From: Chitinophagaceae bacterium
GTDB taxonomy: Bacteria; Bacteroidota; Bacteroidia; Chitinophagales; Chitinophagaceae
NCBI GenBank assembly: GCA_016715365.1
Contig: JADKAM010000001.1
Span: 1,364,001-1,428,000 of the forward strand
Length of the DNA stretch: 64,000 nt
Direction of reading: 5' to 3'
A program made the translations under genes and the position numbers. Below are positions 47,896 through 57,899 of the stretch, in pieces. The notes under the pieces were generated by a model. The model was not told where the DNA came from and searched no databases. It saw only the letters and a program-made list of their open reading frames with translations. Each line of letters begins with the position of its first letter. Positions within the stretch are counted from its first letter, which is position 1.

Positions 47896-47948
47896 AACTA
47901 TTGCTGTAACAAAATTGCTAATGGGCTGATTGCAATCCGGTTGATGTG

Positions 47949-48503
47949 CTAAAACTGTAATGGCGGTCCAACTACTTTCATGTCGTGGTCGGCAAATATT
48001 TTGGCACCCTGTTCCGGTGATGGTTGCGAAGTAAGGTTGCCCAATGTTCTGAAAAAATCTTCCATTTTACCCGATGGCTGAAAAAGGAAAAACATTTTTC
48101 CGCTATCAGTTAGTTGTGCAAATGCATGAGGTACTTTCCGGGGTAAAAAAATAGTGTCGCCTGCTTTTAAATAATGTTTGTCATCGCCCACCTGGAAAAG
48201 ATACTCACCCTGTACAATAAAAAATATTTCATCCTGGTGTGTATGAACATGCAATGGAGGCCCGCCTTTTTCTTTGCCGGTGTATTCAAAAATTGTCAGT
48301 TCACCATTGGTGTCTTTTTGCGATACTTTAATGTCGTTGGCATTTTTGCCGCCTAATAAAGTTTTTTCGCCAAACCTGCTTTCGGTTGATTTGATTACAA
48401 ATCCTTTGTTGGTACGATCTGTTTTTGCTGCCTTAACAGTATTACCAATTAAAAGTGCAGGAATAGCTGCTACTGTGGTTAATAAGAATTTTTTTCTTTC
48501 CAT
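47949..48503 (-). CDS. secreted cupin domain protein
   Basis: 184 residues. N-terminal hydrophobic export signal (MERKKFLLTTVAAIPALLIG). Cupin motif 1 PPLHVHTHQDEIFFIVQGEY supplies His, His, Glu; motif 2 GDTIFLPRKVPHAFAQ supplies the last His, so a metal-binding cupin. Similar proteins act as dioxygenases or isomerases; substrate unknown. Confidence 0.85.
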   Translation of the reverse strand: MERKKFLLTTVAAIPALLIGNTVKAAKTDRTNKGFVIKSTESRFGEKTLLGGKNANDIKVSQKDTNGELTIFEYTGKEKGGPPLHVHTHQDEIFFIVQGEYLFQVGDDKHYLKAGDTIFLPRKVPHAFAQLTDSGKMFFLFQPSGKMEDFFRTLGNLTSQPSPEQGAKIFADHDMKVVGPPLQF

Positions 48504-48577
48504 ATTACATTTGTTTAGTTTGTTGCAACAAATGTCTGTTAAAGGGAAAGTGGGTTAGTGGTAAAAAAACGACATTT

Positions 48578-49409
48578 TTAATAGGTGTCCGATTCTCCAA
48601 ACTTTCTTTCGGGAGAAGCATTATCGAGCAGGTGAAAATCAGTGGGCGTTTGGTTTGTAAATTGCTTGTAATCTTTTGCCAGGTGCTGATAATCGTGGTA
48701 GTTGCATTGTACCGCAATAGACAACCAATCCAGGTGAGGGTATTTATTTTTTATTCTGAAAGCATTTTCAAACCGTACTATTTTGCTGAAATACCTGGGT
48801 GCAATGCCCATTCTTTCAATAAATTTTCTTTCATATTGCCTTACACTCAAACAGGATTCCTTGGCAAGCCATTCTATTTTAATGTTCTTATTGGCATTTA
48901 AAATCAGGTTGCTTACATCATCCAGCCTGTGAAATTCTTTTACGCCCCGGTTTACCTGTTTTAATAAAAACAATTCTACCACAGCTACCATTTCTTTAAA
49001 GCCGGCAGCATCGTTCAGTTTACTGTTTACTTCTTTTATATCTTTTGTAAAAACAGTTTCTGCATCAAAATAGCAGTTGTTTAATTGATGTGAAGGAATG
49101 CCGGTAAGGCGGTACAATGCACCGGCCGGAACACCACCTGGAAAACCAAAAAATCTTTACCAACATATCTGTTGCTGACTTCATTTGCTGCCCGATCAAT
49201 ACCGTTTTTAAGTTCGTAATTTTTTGGCCGCTGTTTACATATTCTACCGTTTCGGTATCCCGTGGATAAAAACTCAAACAATGTTCTGCTCTTGGTGGAT
49301 AGGGTTTGAAGGGAATGTTTGTAATGTCAGCAAAAACAAAATGTACTAACCGGTACACCCTTACAAATTCAGTTAAGCCTGGACCTGGTATAAATTCCGA
49401 TAGTACCAT
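48578..49409 (-). CDS. AraC family regulator, frameshifted
   Basis: N-terminal sensor part from 49409 (MVLSEFIPGPGLTEFVRVYR) runs to VLIGQQ, shifts near 49190 into YVGKDFLVFQVVF, and shifts again near 49115 into YRLTGIPSHQLNNCYFDAE. The last frame includes the double-HTH AraC domain (IEWLAKESCLSVRQYERKFI, then LAKDYKQFTNQTPTDF). Probably one protein of about 275 residues. It lies upstream of the cupin gene in the same direction, a possible target. Confidence 0.82.
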
Positions 49410-49473
49410 AGAGGCAATCCTGTTTTTTTATGGATGAATGAAGCTGCCGGTTCAAGATACAAAATTTCATCAT

Positions 49474-50205
49474 TTAGGCACCGTCAAAATTGATCAGCCT
49501 CATACGATAAGCATTCATGGCAGTGGTGCCGAGCTTTTTTATAAGCCGGTAATTAACGAATACGCCAACCGGGGCACCAATAACGGGTATCAGTTGTGCC
49601 ATTTTAGCCAGGTCAATATAATCACGGTATTCCTGCTGAAAACTACGCCAGTCAAATTCATTCATATCGGGCGGCAGGTGTTTACGTTTCTCTTCCCAGT
49701 CGGTCATTTTCAGGTAAATGCTTTTGCGGTGTTCATCACTTGAAAAAGCCAGTTCAAAAATATGCAGTATGTAAACCCTTTCCCGGTAATCGTGCACATC
49801 TATGCCATACAGCACGGCAATATCAAACAGCAATTTTAATTTAAGACTGATGAGTATGGGAAAATCGGCCAGTCCAAGCAGTATGCCACCGGCGCCGGTA
49901 ATACCACCTTCAATGGCTGCAGTTTTTCGGTACCAGTCAATTTTTTTCTGCACCGCTTCTTCCCGTTCCTGCAGTCCTGCATTTACCAGGGTATCGGCAG
50001 TTGTATATTTTGCACCAAATAAAACGCCCCGTATCATTTGTTTGATGGTAGCCGTAATGGCCCGGTGTACTTTTTCGGGTATCCAGGTGTTGATCTTTGT
50101 CTGCAGTTTTTTTGAAAGCTTATTGAGCAACGATGGCCTGCGCAGCATTTTCTTTTGCCAGGCTGTTAATGCTGTATTCACTTCCCTTTCGTATGCATTC
50201 ATCAT
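49474..50205 (-). CDS. EcsC family protein
   Basis: About 243 residues from the ATG at 50205 (an upstream start adds 16 residues with no sign of function). Contains the glycine-rich helix GGITGAGGILLGLADFPIL and the ending GAPVGVFVNYRLIKKLGTTA typical of EcsC. In Bacillus EcsC sits with an ABC transporter and affects secretion; here it stands alone. Peripheral membrane protein by inference. Confidence 0.85.
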   Translation of the reverse strand: MMNAYEREVNTALTAWQKKMLRRPSLLNKLSKKLQTKINTWIPEKVHRAITATIKQMIRGVLFGAKYTTADTLVNAGLQEREEAVQKKIDWYRKTAAIEGGITGAGGILLGLADFPILISLKLKLLFDIAVLYGIDVHDYRERVYILHIFELAFSSDEHRKSIYLKMTDWEEKRKHLPPDMNEFDWRSFQQEYRDYIDLAKMAQLIPVIGAPVGVFVNYRLIKKLGTTAMNAYRMRLINFDGA

Positions 50206-50300
50206 ATTACCTGCTTTGTATAAAGGTAGCATTACAATCAGCAGCTGCATCAAAATTATTATTCTTCCAACAGGTTAAAATCCGGTAGGCACTTCTTCTG

Positions 50301-51857
50301 CTAAATTGGAAAATCAAAATCAAAAACAAATTTCTCCGGCTTGGGTAAAGGCTTGCGTGGAAGCATTTCATTACGCATGGCGGTGTTGTACACAAATGCA
50401 GCAATAATAATAGCAGCCTGTTGCAGATCAGGTATGCTCAGGTGATCGTAGGTATCCATATTGCTGTGGTGTGTACGGGTTTCATACTCCAGCGGGTCTT
50501 GTATAAACTGAAAACCAGGTATCCCTACTGCATCAAAACTGATATGATCGGTGCTGCCGGTATTGCTGAGTGTTACACCACCAGCGGCGCCCATATCTGC
50601 AAAGGGAGCCAGCCAGGCTTTAAAAATATCACGTACGGCTGTGTTGCCCTGTGCATGAATGCCGCGTATTTTGCCGCTGCCATTATCTAAATTGTAATAG
50701 GCCGAAATATTGGCCTGCTCGGGTGATAACTGCATGTTGGCAGGATCGCCAAAATGTTTTTTTACATAACCAAAGCTGCCATACAGGCCCTGCTCTTCGC
50801 CTCCCCACAAGGCAATGCGTATGGTGCGTCGTGGCTGTATGCCCAGTGTTTTTAAAATGCGCATGGCTTCCAGTGTAGCAATGCAACCTGCAGCATTATC
50901 TGTTGCGCCGGTGCCGCCTGCCCAACTGTCTAAGTGTCCACCCAACATTACTACCTGGCTTTTTAATGCAGGATCGGTGCCGGGTATTTCGGCCACCAAA
51001 TTGTAACCGGTAAGGTCATCGCTGTAAAAATGATTCTGCACGTTCATTTCTATCTCTACATTTTTGTTGTCTTTTATGAGGCGCATCAGTTTTAAATAAT
51101 CTTCCCGGCCTATTTTCATTTCGGGTAAAGTGGCTTCAAAGCCACGGGCATAACCGGTACCGCCATCCACAAACACGGTACCATCCCGGTTGTTACGACC
51201 ACTCATTATCAAACCCTTTGCACCCATTTTTTCCAGGTATAATTTTGTGTAATATTCATTTTTAATAAAGGGCAAAAAACTTTCCATCTGTTTGCGGTCT
51301 ACCATATATTTTTCACCAATATTATCCAGGCTGGTATCGCCATACCTGGTTGCATAGGCCTTAAAGGCATCGGGTATGTTGGTGCTGCCGGGTTTTATCA
51401 TTACGATCTTTCCTGCCAATGATGCACCTGCTTTGTTGATGGAAGCGGAATCAAGATCATCCAGCATGATCAGTTCTGACTTAACCGTTTTTTTGGTGCT
51501 CTTGCACCAGGGAACGGGATAGGCAGAAATATCCTGGTAATACGGAACCTTTAAAGCCAATGTACCCGTTTCATTTTGCCAGCCTTTACCAAATTCGCCC
51601 CAGGCCTCACGGCCGGCATTTTGCAGTCCCCACTGTTTGCATATTTCGGTAATCCAATCCAGGGCACGGTTATAACCCGGCGAGTTGGTCAGGCGTGGGC
51701 CACACACATCGGTCAGGTTGTGAGCGATCATGGCAACCTGTGAATTATTTTTTGCTTCGTCTTTTATTTTCTGCATCATCTGCATATCCACAGTTTCCTG
51801 TGCAGCGGCAAAACTGATAATAAATAAAAAACTGATGGCTGAAAGGAGTTTGTACAT
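50301..51857 (-). CDS. M28 family zinc aminopeptidase, secreted
   Basis: 518 residues. Signal peptide (ends SFAAA), an N-terminal PA-like inserted region, then the peptidase: GGHLDSWAGGTGATDNAAG gives a zinc His and the bridging Asp, GGEEQGLYGS the catalytic and zinc Glu, YYNLDNGSG the Asp, and GSTDHISF the last His. Complete active site. Acts on peptides in the periplasm or outside. Related to glutamate carboxypeptidase II-like and Xaa aminopeptidases. Confidence 0.93.
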   Translation of the reverse strand: MYKLLSAISFLFIISFAAAQETVDMQMMQKIKDEAKNNSQVAMIAHNLTDVCGPRLTNSPGYNRALDWITEICKQWGLQNAGREAWGEFGKGWQNETGTLALKVPYYQDISAYPVPWCKSTKKTVKSELIMLDDLDSASINKAGASLAGKIVMIKPGSTNIPDAFKAYATRYGDTSLDNIGEKYMVDRKQMESFLPFIKNEYYTKLYLEKMGAKGLIMSGRNNRDGTVFVDGGTGYARGFEATLPEMKIGREDYLKLMRLIKDNKNVEIEMNVQNHFYSDDLTGYNLVAEIPGTDPALKSQVVMLGGHLDSWAGGTGATDNAAGCIATLEAMRILKTLGIQPRRTIRIALWGGEEQGLYGSFGYVKKHFGDPANMQLSPEQANISAYYNLDNGSGKIRGIHAQGNTAVRDIFKAWLAPFADMGAAGGVTLSNTGSTDHISFDAVGIPGFQFIQDPLEYETRTHHSNMDTYDHLSIPDLQQAAIIIAAFVYNTAMRNEMLPRKPLPKPEKFVFDFDFPI

Positions 51858-52034
51858 AAACGTAGCTTTTAGATGTACAATGTATTCATTTTTCTTTTCT
51901 TATGAAAGCAGAAAAAATAAAACTTCTGCCGTAATGCCTGCCGGCATACTTATTTCCCGTTTCTGTAAACTGTTTTCCTTAATTCGAAGTGTAAGTTTTT
52001 TTGTTTGCTTTTCTTTGCACAAATTATTTAAAAT

Positions 52035-52550
52035 ATGAGCAGTAAAGTAACGGTAAGTAACAGGATGCGGATTTACCACCGCTACCTGGGATTTTTTTTA
52101 GCAGGTATCATGGCTATGTATGCCATCAGCGGCATCATTCTTATTTTCAGGGATACCGATTTTTTAAAAAGCGAAAAGAAAATCAGCAAGCAGCTGAAAC
52201 CCGCACTTGCTGCAGCAGATCTGGGCAAGGCCATCCGCAACCGTGATGTAAAGATAGATTCGGTTAGCGGTGATATACAAATTTTTAAAGGAGGCGATTA
52301 CAATACAAAAACCGGCGCTGTAAATTATACTGTAAAAACTTTACCGCCACTGGTTGAAAAACTCACTCATTTACACAAGGCCAATACAAAGGATCCGCTG
52401 TATTACCTGAATATCTTTTTTGGGGTATCACTGCTGTTCTTTGTAATATCTTCCTTTTGGATGTTTATGCCAAAGACCACTATTTTTAAAAAGGGGCTTT
52501 ATTTTACCCTGGCGGGAATTATACTTACGGTGGTATTGCTGTTTTTTTAA
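52035..52550 (+). CDS. small PepSY-like membrane protein
   Basis: 171 residues. Helix 1 at about 16-37 in the context RIYHRYLGFFLAGIMAMYAI, a periplasmic loop of 90 residues with LHKANTKDPLYYLN, then two helices at the end. The His-containing first and second helices resemble PepSY_TM proteins. Half the size of the PepSY gene at 3052. No TonB receptor nearby. Confidence 0.7.
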   Translation: MSSKVTVSNRMRIYHRYLGFFLAGIMAMYAISGIILIFRDTDFLKSEKKISKQLKPALAAADLGKAIRNRDVKIDSVSGDIQIFKGGDYNTKTGAVNYTVKTLPPLVEKLTHLHKANTKDPLYYLNIFFGVSLLFFVISSFWMFMPKTTIFKKGLYFTLAGIILTVVLLFF

Positions 52551-52568
52551 AGTAAGGATCAGGCAATA

Positions 52569-53102
52569 TTATTTACCTGATAATTTACTGATCAGCGAAT
52601 CTTCCTCTTGCGTTTTAATTTTGATCACCGTATCCAGCTGGCTGTTGGGTATGGTGGTAGATAAAACGTATTGCTGAACTTTCCAGTCGTTGCCCTGTTT
52701 TACCACTACACCCGAGCCACGGCATATCTTCATCTGTGTGTTCAGCAATTCTTCAAACCAGGCGATATCGGCGTTCTTGCCAAAATAAATATTGCGTTTG
52801 ATGGCCGTAAAATTCCAGGTTGTTTTTTTATCGAAAAAGGGTTTTGCCCAAATCATATAAGCGGCTTTATCCCAGTTCTCGGTGGCATCGGTGCCGTTAA
52901 AAGTGGCGTCTTCGGTATAAAAATTAAAGTAGCGTATGTAATCGGCATTGGCTGCGGCCACATTAAAGGAGTCGAGCATGGCAGCGATCTGTTTTTTACT
53001 GTCGGTTATTTCTGTTGCCGTGGGTGTTGTAGTTTTTTGATTGCAGGCTAACAACAGGCTGATACCGAGAATTGCCGGTAAAATTTGAAGGTGTGCTTTC
53101 AT
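52569..53102 (-). CDS. NTF2-like (SnoaL) lipoprotein
   Basis: About 177 residues from the ATG at 53102, giving a lipoprotein signal with lipobox LLAC; an upstream start adds 28 residues without sense. The domain has AAMLDSFNVAAANADYIRYF, FYTEDATFNG and a C-terminal GSGVVVKQGNDWKVQQYVLS, the NTF2-like cone fold. No clear catalytic residue; a ligand-binding or unknown role. Confidence 0.78.
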   Translation of the reverse strand: MKAHLQILPAILGISLLLACNQKTTTPTATEITDSKKQIAAMLDSFNVAAANADYIRYFNFYTEDATFNGTDATENWDKAAYMIWAKPFFDKKTTWNFTAIKRNIYFGKNADIAWFEELLNTQMKICRGSGVVVKQGNDWKVQQYVLSTTIPNSQLDTVIKIKTQEEDSLISKLSGK

Positions 53103-53193
53103 GGTGAATTTATTTTTAAACTGGTTGAAATTAAATGTACATAAAAATGGCCGGATATCCTTTTGCGGCTGTTTTGTAAAATTCATAGGCCTG

Positions 53194-53802
53194 CTATGAT
53201 CCTGTATCAGTGTTATGCTGTTTGTTGTTTTTTAAAACCCAGTATATCCCCTTCACATTTGCTTGCCATTGCGGCAGCAGGTGTACGAGTATGATCTCTT
53301 CAATCAATTGCAGCATGGTAATAATGGCTGCTGCATAAAATAAGGGCATGAAAGGCTGATCGGTAAAGAAAACAAGCAGCAGGAAAATACCCTGCAGCAG
53401 GGCTGCTGTTTTTGCCAGCCAGGTATGAAAGCCGGTCATTTTTCTGTAGCGTATGAAAGCATATATTACCTGTATTAAAAACAACACAAGCAGGCCGATG
53501 AACATAAATTTTTGTTCTTTGATAAAGTCTGCTTTTAATACAAATAAACCAATGACGGCAACCAATACGGTGAGGTCATCTCCAATGGAGTCGAGCCGGG
53601 TACCCAGCACGCTGGCAACTTTAAATTTTCTGGCCAGGAAACCATCTATCAGGTCGGTAAAAAAACTAAGGGCCAGCAGCCATTTAAACATATTTAGCTG
53701 TCCGGTAAAAAGCAGTATCAATAAGCATGGTGCCGCTACAATCCTGTAAAGCGTTATTCCATTTATTATATACCAGGCTTGTGTATGTGTACCCCTTTTC
53801 AT
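53194..53802 (-). CDS. CDP-alcohol phosphatidyltransferase
   Basis: 202 residues with the full signature D-x2-D-G-x2-A-R-x8-G-x3-D-x3-D: Asp50, Asp53, Gly54, Ala57, Arg58, Gly67, Asp71, Asp75. Six helices. It joins a CDP-diacylglycerol or similar to an alcohol; PgsA-like or other lipid head-group synthesis cannot be told apart. Confidence 0.9.
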   Translation of the reverse strand: MKRGTHTQAWYIINGITLYRIVAAPCLLILLFTGQLNMFKWLLALSFFTDLIDGFLARKFKVASVLGTRLDSIGDDLTVLVAVIGLFVLKADFIKEQKFMFIGLLVLFLIQVIYAFIRYRKMTGFHTWLAKTAALLQGIFLLLVFFTDQPFMPLFYAAAIITMLQLIEEIILVHLLPQWQANVKGIYWVLKNNKQHNTDTGS

Positions 53803-53875
53803 TTGATACCCTAAATTTACCCATTAAGATGGAATCGTTAACTAATAACCTTCAATTGACTTTGAGGCCACCTGA

Positions 53876-53963
53876 GGCCAAACTTATGCAGATGGGTTTA
53901 TACTAAATCAAGTTTTACTCCCGGTTGGCTCAAGTGTTCCCAAACCAATTCTTGAAACTCAAA
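53876..53963 (+). repeat. outlying degenerate REP copy
   Basis: GGCCAAACTTATGCAGATGG (53876-53895) and GGCTCAAGTGTTCCCAA (53927-53943) followed by CAATTCTTGAAACTCAAA match, with changes, the REP cluster flanking the transposase at 55.3 and 56.1 kb. Confidence 0.65.
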
Positions 53964-53966
53964 TAT

Positions 53967-55011
53967 TCATTTTACAAAAATAAAACTTCCTGAAAAGGCC
54001 CCCAATTGCCACCTGCTGACACCACAACGGCTTGATCCTTCTTAGGAAGAACCCAGGTTTTATTCCAATAACAACAACCCCCCAACTCGGTAGAAATTAA
54101 TCCTGCATGAACCGCTGCTGTTGCAATGTTACTGTGTAGATAATCAAGTCGGTCCCCTTAATTACGGCTGTGATTACTCCACCGGGCGGAAACTCAATGG
54201 TTGAATAGCTGACCATTTTTCCCTTGTAAATATCTGCCTGCATTTGCAGAGCCTTTGATCAGATTCATATATATTTTGGTTTGATTAGTTAGGGTTTTAA
54301 AAGAATGGTTCTGCAATAACTTCCGTAAAATGCTGGTATAATCTTTACTGGTTAACACCATTTTTGCTACCTGTATGTGCTGCTGTACTTATTTCAATGT
54401 AACTGTTTTGTCATTTTGAACCGTGATCAAACCCTGGTGAACAGCAGCTGAAGCAATAGAGCAGTCATCTGTATATAAACCAGTGCCCCATACACGACTG
54501 GAAATAACGCCACCTCCCGGAAAGTGAAATGTAAATCGTTCCCCTGTTCTTCCCCTGTAATTATCAGCTCTTGTATTCAGTCTGCCTGTATAACATTACT
54601 CCCCGGTGCATTTTTTTTACCACTGATAATGATAAAGCTTCCGGAGAAAGTACCATAGTCTTTACTGGTTACACCATGCTGTACACTTCCCTGGTAGGAA
54701 GCAGCACCTGGTTTTATTTCAATGGTTACAGTACCGCCATCGGCAGCGGTTATATAACCTGCATGCACAGCGGCAGTTGCAATAGAACCATCATCCGTAT
54801 ATAAATTCGTACCCCATAACCGGCCCGAGATCGTTCCACCCGGTGGAAACGTGGAAATGAAAAACGTTCTCCATCCCCGGTATGTATCGTTGAACTCGAG
54901 TGTTTGCTTTGGAATACCTTGCTGGCCATAAGTTGTTAATTGTATTATCAGTAGTAGTATTGATGCTAACAATCCATGCAGAATTTGTTTCATCTTCATA
55001 TTATTTTTCAT
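53967..55011 (-). CDS. secreted protein with three tandem LCCL-like domains, frameshifted
   Basis: From the ATG at 55011: signal peptide, then domain 1 (GGTISGRLWGTNLYTDDGSI, ATAAVHAGYI, YQGSVQHGVTSKDYGTF) intact to 54577. Domain 2 lies in another frame (GGGVISSRVWGTGLYTDDCS, ASAAVHQGLI) and domain 3 in two more (PPGGVITAVIKGTDL, then HSNIATAAVHAGLI and SGSFIFVK at the end, 53967). The pattern of Gly-Thr-x-Leu-Tyr-Thr-Asp-Asp and AAVHAG is that of LCCL domains. At least four shifts. Ligand and role unknown; LCCL domains are mostly described from animals and apicomplexans. Confidence 0.72.
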
Positions 55012-55271
55012 GTCGGGTGGTATTTTAAGTTTGTTGGCAGATATTTTTTGCAGCAACAAATTACTTATTGTTATTAAGCCATTTCATGATTTTCATCAGG
55101 CTGATCTGTGCGGTTTTTCATTTCATCCAGGCGGGAAAAGCAGGTAAGCTTTTTCATGGGTTTACAAAAAATATTTACTTTGATCAGGAGCTGATTAGTA
55201 ACCTCCTGAAGTTGGGATATATGCTCAGCAAGCGCAGGAGTAGTGTAGGCTTTATATAACACTAACACTCA

Positions 55272-55434
55272 CTGGCAAGTGTGCCAAAACAAACTTGCGC
55301 CAGATGGGAGAAGGGAGTGGTGGCCAAACATACTTGCTCACTGGCGCAAGTGTTCCCAACGCAATTATTGAAATTCAAACGAAGAGTTTGTGGGATCACT
55401 TGTGCCTTTCCAATTCTCCCGGATTGTATCCGGG
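55272..55434. repeat. left REP cluster
   Basis: CTGGCAAGT (55272) and ACTTGCGCCAG (55293-55303) can pair; CTGGCGCAAGT lies at 55341-55351; a 7-bp perfect hairpin CCCGGAT-TGT-ATCCGGG at 55418-55434 lies 7 bases after the transposase stop. The 260 bases before this cluster (from 55012) hold no gene I can support. Confidence 0.7.
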
Positions 55435-55441
55435 CTTAGCA

Positions 55442-55990
55442 CTACAAATGTTCAATTTTTAACAACCCATGCTCATTAGTATAATAATCAATGGCACTGC
55501 TGTATTTGTAATGCAAAGGCTCCCAAACCAGGCCGCTTCTTACCGGATTATCATGCAGGTAATCAAGACGCTCCTTTAATTTTTCGGCTGTGTTTAATTC
55601 TATTGGGTGATAGTCTTGTTTCCAAAACTGATATTGTTTATTGTTACTATTGCTTTTGCCGGCAAAGTTGAAAAGATTCAGCATCCACTCTTTTCTGCTT
55701 TCGGTTGGGTTTTCCTGGATGGCTTTTATGATTTGCTTGCTAGTGTATTTTTTAAGGTCTCTGACAATGTCTTCAATCTTGTTTGTATTAGTGCTTAATA
55801 TCAAATGCACATGGTTGGTCATGATAACCCAGGCATGTAATGTTAAGCCTTTGCTTTCCTGGCAGTATTTTAAACTGTTTACGAATATTTCTTTGTAGAT
55901 TTCTCTTGAGAATACATCTATCCAACCTACAACAGAAAAGGTTACAAAGTGTGCAATGGCATCTTCGCCGGGTTTGTATTTGGATGACAT
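55442..55990 (-). CDS. REP-associated tyrosine transposase (IS200-like Y1)
   Basis: 182 residues. HUH motif NHVHLI (His60, His62) and the nucleophile Tyr82 in DLKKYTSKQI, followed by the typical C-terminal YLHDNPVRSGLV and YKYSSAIDYY. Single-copy domesticated relatives of IS200/IS605 transposases that act on REP hairpins, which flank this gene on both sides. Confidence 0.9.
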   Translation of the reverse strand: MSSKYKPGEDAIAHFVTFSVVGWIDVFSREIYKEIFVNSLKYCQESKGLTLHAWVIMTNHVHLILSTNTNKIEDIVRDLKKYTSKQIIKAIQENPTESRKEWMLNLFNFAGKSNSNNKQYQFWKQDYHPIELNTAEKLKERLDYLHDNPVRSGLVWEPLHYKYSSAIDYYTNEHGLLKIEHL

Positions 55991-56041
55991 GGGCGTACGG
56001 ATTAGGCGTACGTAAATATAGAAAGATTTCGTTTGCTAACC

Positions 56042-56228
56042 CCGGTTACAAACCGGTAGATTTAGAACGACACAAGTGATCCCACAAAGGTCACGTTTGA
56101 GTTTAATTATTGAGTTGGGAACACTTGCGCCAAAAACAAACTTGAGCCAGATGGGGGGGGCCAGATGGGCCAAACAAACTTGCGCCAGATGGGGATTGGT
56201 AAGGAATGGTTCGTGGGAGACACGAACC
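56042..56228. repeat. right REP cluster
   Basis: Hairpin CCGGTT-ACA-AACCGG (56042-56056), then the inverted forms of the left-side words, two copies of GAGCCAGATGG/CGCCAGATGG near 56145 and 56182, and a perfect hairpin GGTTCGTG-GGAGA-CACGAACC at 56208-56228. Confidence 0.7.
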
Positions 56229-56285
56229 AAGGCAGGGGTTATACTTTCTGATAAATATTTTGTATTGAATTCTTCAACTTGGGTA

Positions 56286-56887
56286 TTAAAAAAGAAATAT
56301 TGTCTTCATTAATACTTTCTTCAAAGTTGATATTTTTTTATAGAAGCTTATAATTATCTCTTTCTTATGTTGTAATATTAATCTTTGATGAATTCGTGCC
56401 CCCTTCTTTAGTTTCCGTAGATTAATCATAATTCTGAAAGTGGGAAACGTTTTATTTAAATTATAGATTTTATCCAAATTGTCTATACTAAAATCTGGCA
56501 GATCAAGGACAATTGTCTCTTAAAGTCGTGTGAATTTATAAAGTCATCAACAAGTTCTTTTACAAACTCTGATTTTTCATTAAGATAATGTTCAAATAAA
56601 ATTTCACACAATTTTTCAGGTACTTCATAAAGTATACTCTCTTCTGACAATGCGTAATTTATTTTATCAGGAACAAACTTGACACTTTCTTTAGCTCGAA
56701 TAAAATTTAAGTTTGAAAATTTACCTAATGAAAATTCTTTAAGTTCATAAAAATCTCCATTAGGGTAAATTGAAAATATATTATCAAGTTTGTCAGAGCA
56801 AATTGAAATTATGGAGGAGGAGTACCGATTGGGGTTTATGTACCCAATTATTTTTAATTCTTTACTAGCATCTTTAATATTATGCAT
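56286..56887 (-). CDS. unknown protein, last gene of the island, frameshifted
   Basis: 134 residues in the first frame (MHNIKDASKELKIIGYINPN, LVDDFINSHDFKRQ), then a shift near 56515 into IVLDLPDFSIDNLDKIYNLN and a basic C-terminus ending MKTIFLF at 56286. About 200 residues in all. AT-rich codons unlike the core genes. I do not recognise the family. Starts 15 bases after the preceding gene, so it belongs to the same transcript. Confidence 0.5.
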
Positions 56888-56902
56888 TACGTAGTTTTCC
56901 GA

Positions 56903-57735
56903 CTATTTTATATTGTCATAATTAATGAGGCCAATTTTTTGATAGTATTCAATTACAGCCATCTCTATCTTTTTACAATCTCCTCAAGTGAATATTCATA
57001 ACTGTCATTATAAAAAATCTTTGGTACATTTTTTATACCGTCCATAAAGGATTCAAATTTTTTCAAATGTAATTTATAATGATATTTTGGTAAAACTAAC
57101 ATAAAAAGATTGTTATTCACAGGCAGTGGAAAACTTAGGTGTATCTCGGCGGCCTTAGCTCTTTGGTCAAATTTCTTTGAACCAGATGTAACCTTATAAA
57201 AAGAAACTAAATCATCTTCCATAGCACCATCAGTGTCTTTGGGCGGAATAGTCTTGCCAAAACAATAATTTTCATTTGTGCCAAAATACCTTTTCACGTA
57301 TTTCCAAGCTCACTTCCATCTGTGTTATCCACTTTTAAATGATGAAGATTTTGTGGTCTTATTTGGAGATAATTGTTGTAAAATCCTTTAAAATATGCTC
57401 CTGTATCAAGGATAAAATTTTGAATTGTTTTGAATTACTTCATTTTTAAAAATCATGCCGATTGGTCTATTCCCTAATTTGTCATCATACTCATTCTCAT
57501 CAAAAATTCAAATTTTGATTGATAGAAGGGTAAACCAAAAAATAAGTAAATCTTTTTTTCTCTGCTATATCCTTTAAAAGAACTAACTGAAGTTTCATCC
57601 CATTCAGGAGGAAAGCTCGCAGTTGTCGATATTTTCAAGCTTGATATAGTTTCAAATTCAGACCGAACTGGTTCTTGCTATTGGAAGTTCCATAAGATCG
57701 TCATCTTCTTTATTTATCCAATCTGTTAAATACAT
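56903..57735 (-). CDS. unknown island protein, frameshifted
   Basis: Starts at 57735 (MYLTDWINKEDDDLMELPIA). The coding sense continues through at least five frames: SEFETISSLKISTTASFPPE, ENEYDDKLGNRPIGMIFKNE, LDTGAYFKGFYNNYLQIRPQ, KRYFGTNENYCFGKTIPPKD, and after a lost A near 56975, IEMAVIEYYQKIGLINYDNI to the stop at 56903. About 275 residues. No domain recognised; no obvious signal or membrane helix, so cytoplasmic. 164 bases separate it from the nuclease-like gene upstream. Confidence 0.5.
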
Positions 57736-57899
57736 GAAATTTGTTTAATTGAGAATTAATGAAAAGATAACAAATATATGGTATTATTATATTAAATCAT
57801 AAGACTTTTGGTGTTAGTCTCGATAAAAAAAATTTTTGCCCTCATTTGAAGTCAAAAATATCTTGTTTGTAAATTGAAGATTGGTTTTGGATGAGTTGA

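Larger units (their letters stand above)
55272..56228. mobile_element. RAYT/REP element: tyrosine transposase gene with inverted REP clusters
   Basis: The transposase gene (55442-55990) is framed by REP clusters in opposite orientation. The left stretch 55341-55441 corresponds, inverted, to 56030-56131 on the right: both contain GGCGCAAGTGTTCCCAA, GTGGGATCACTTGTG and a CCGG hairpin next to TTAGC. Outer copies of AAACTTGCGCCAGATGG lie at 55290-55306 and 56176-56192. Confidence 0.75.

Noticed and set aside
55068..55268. Small frames on both strands between the LCCL gene and the REP cluster
   Set aside because: Overlapping frames of about 63 codons on opposite strands with no recognisable domain; no evidence for either.
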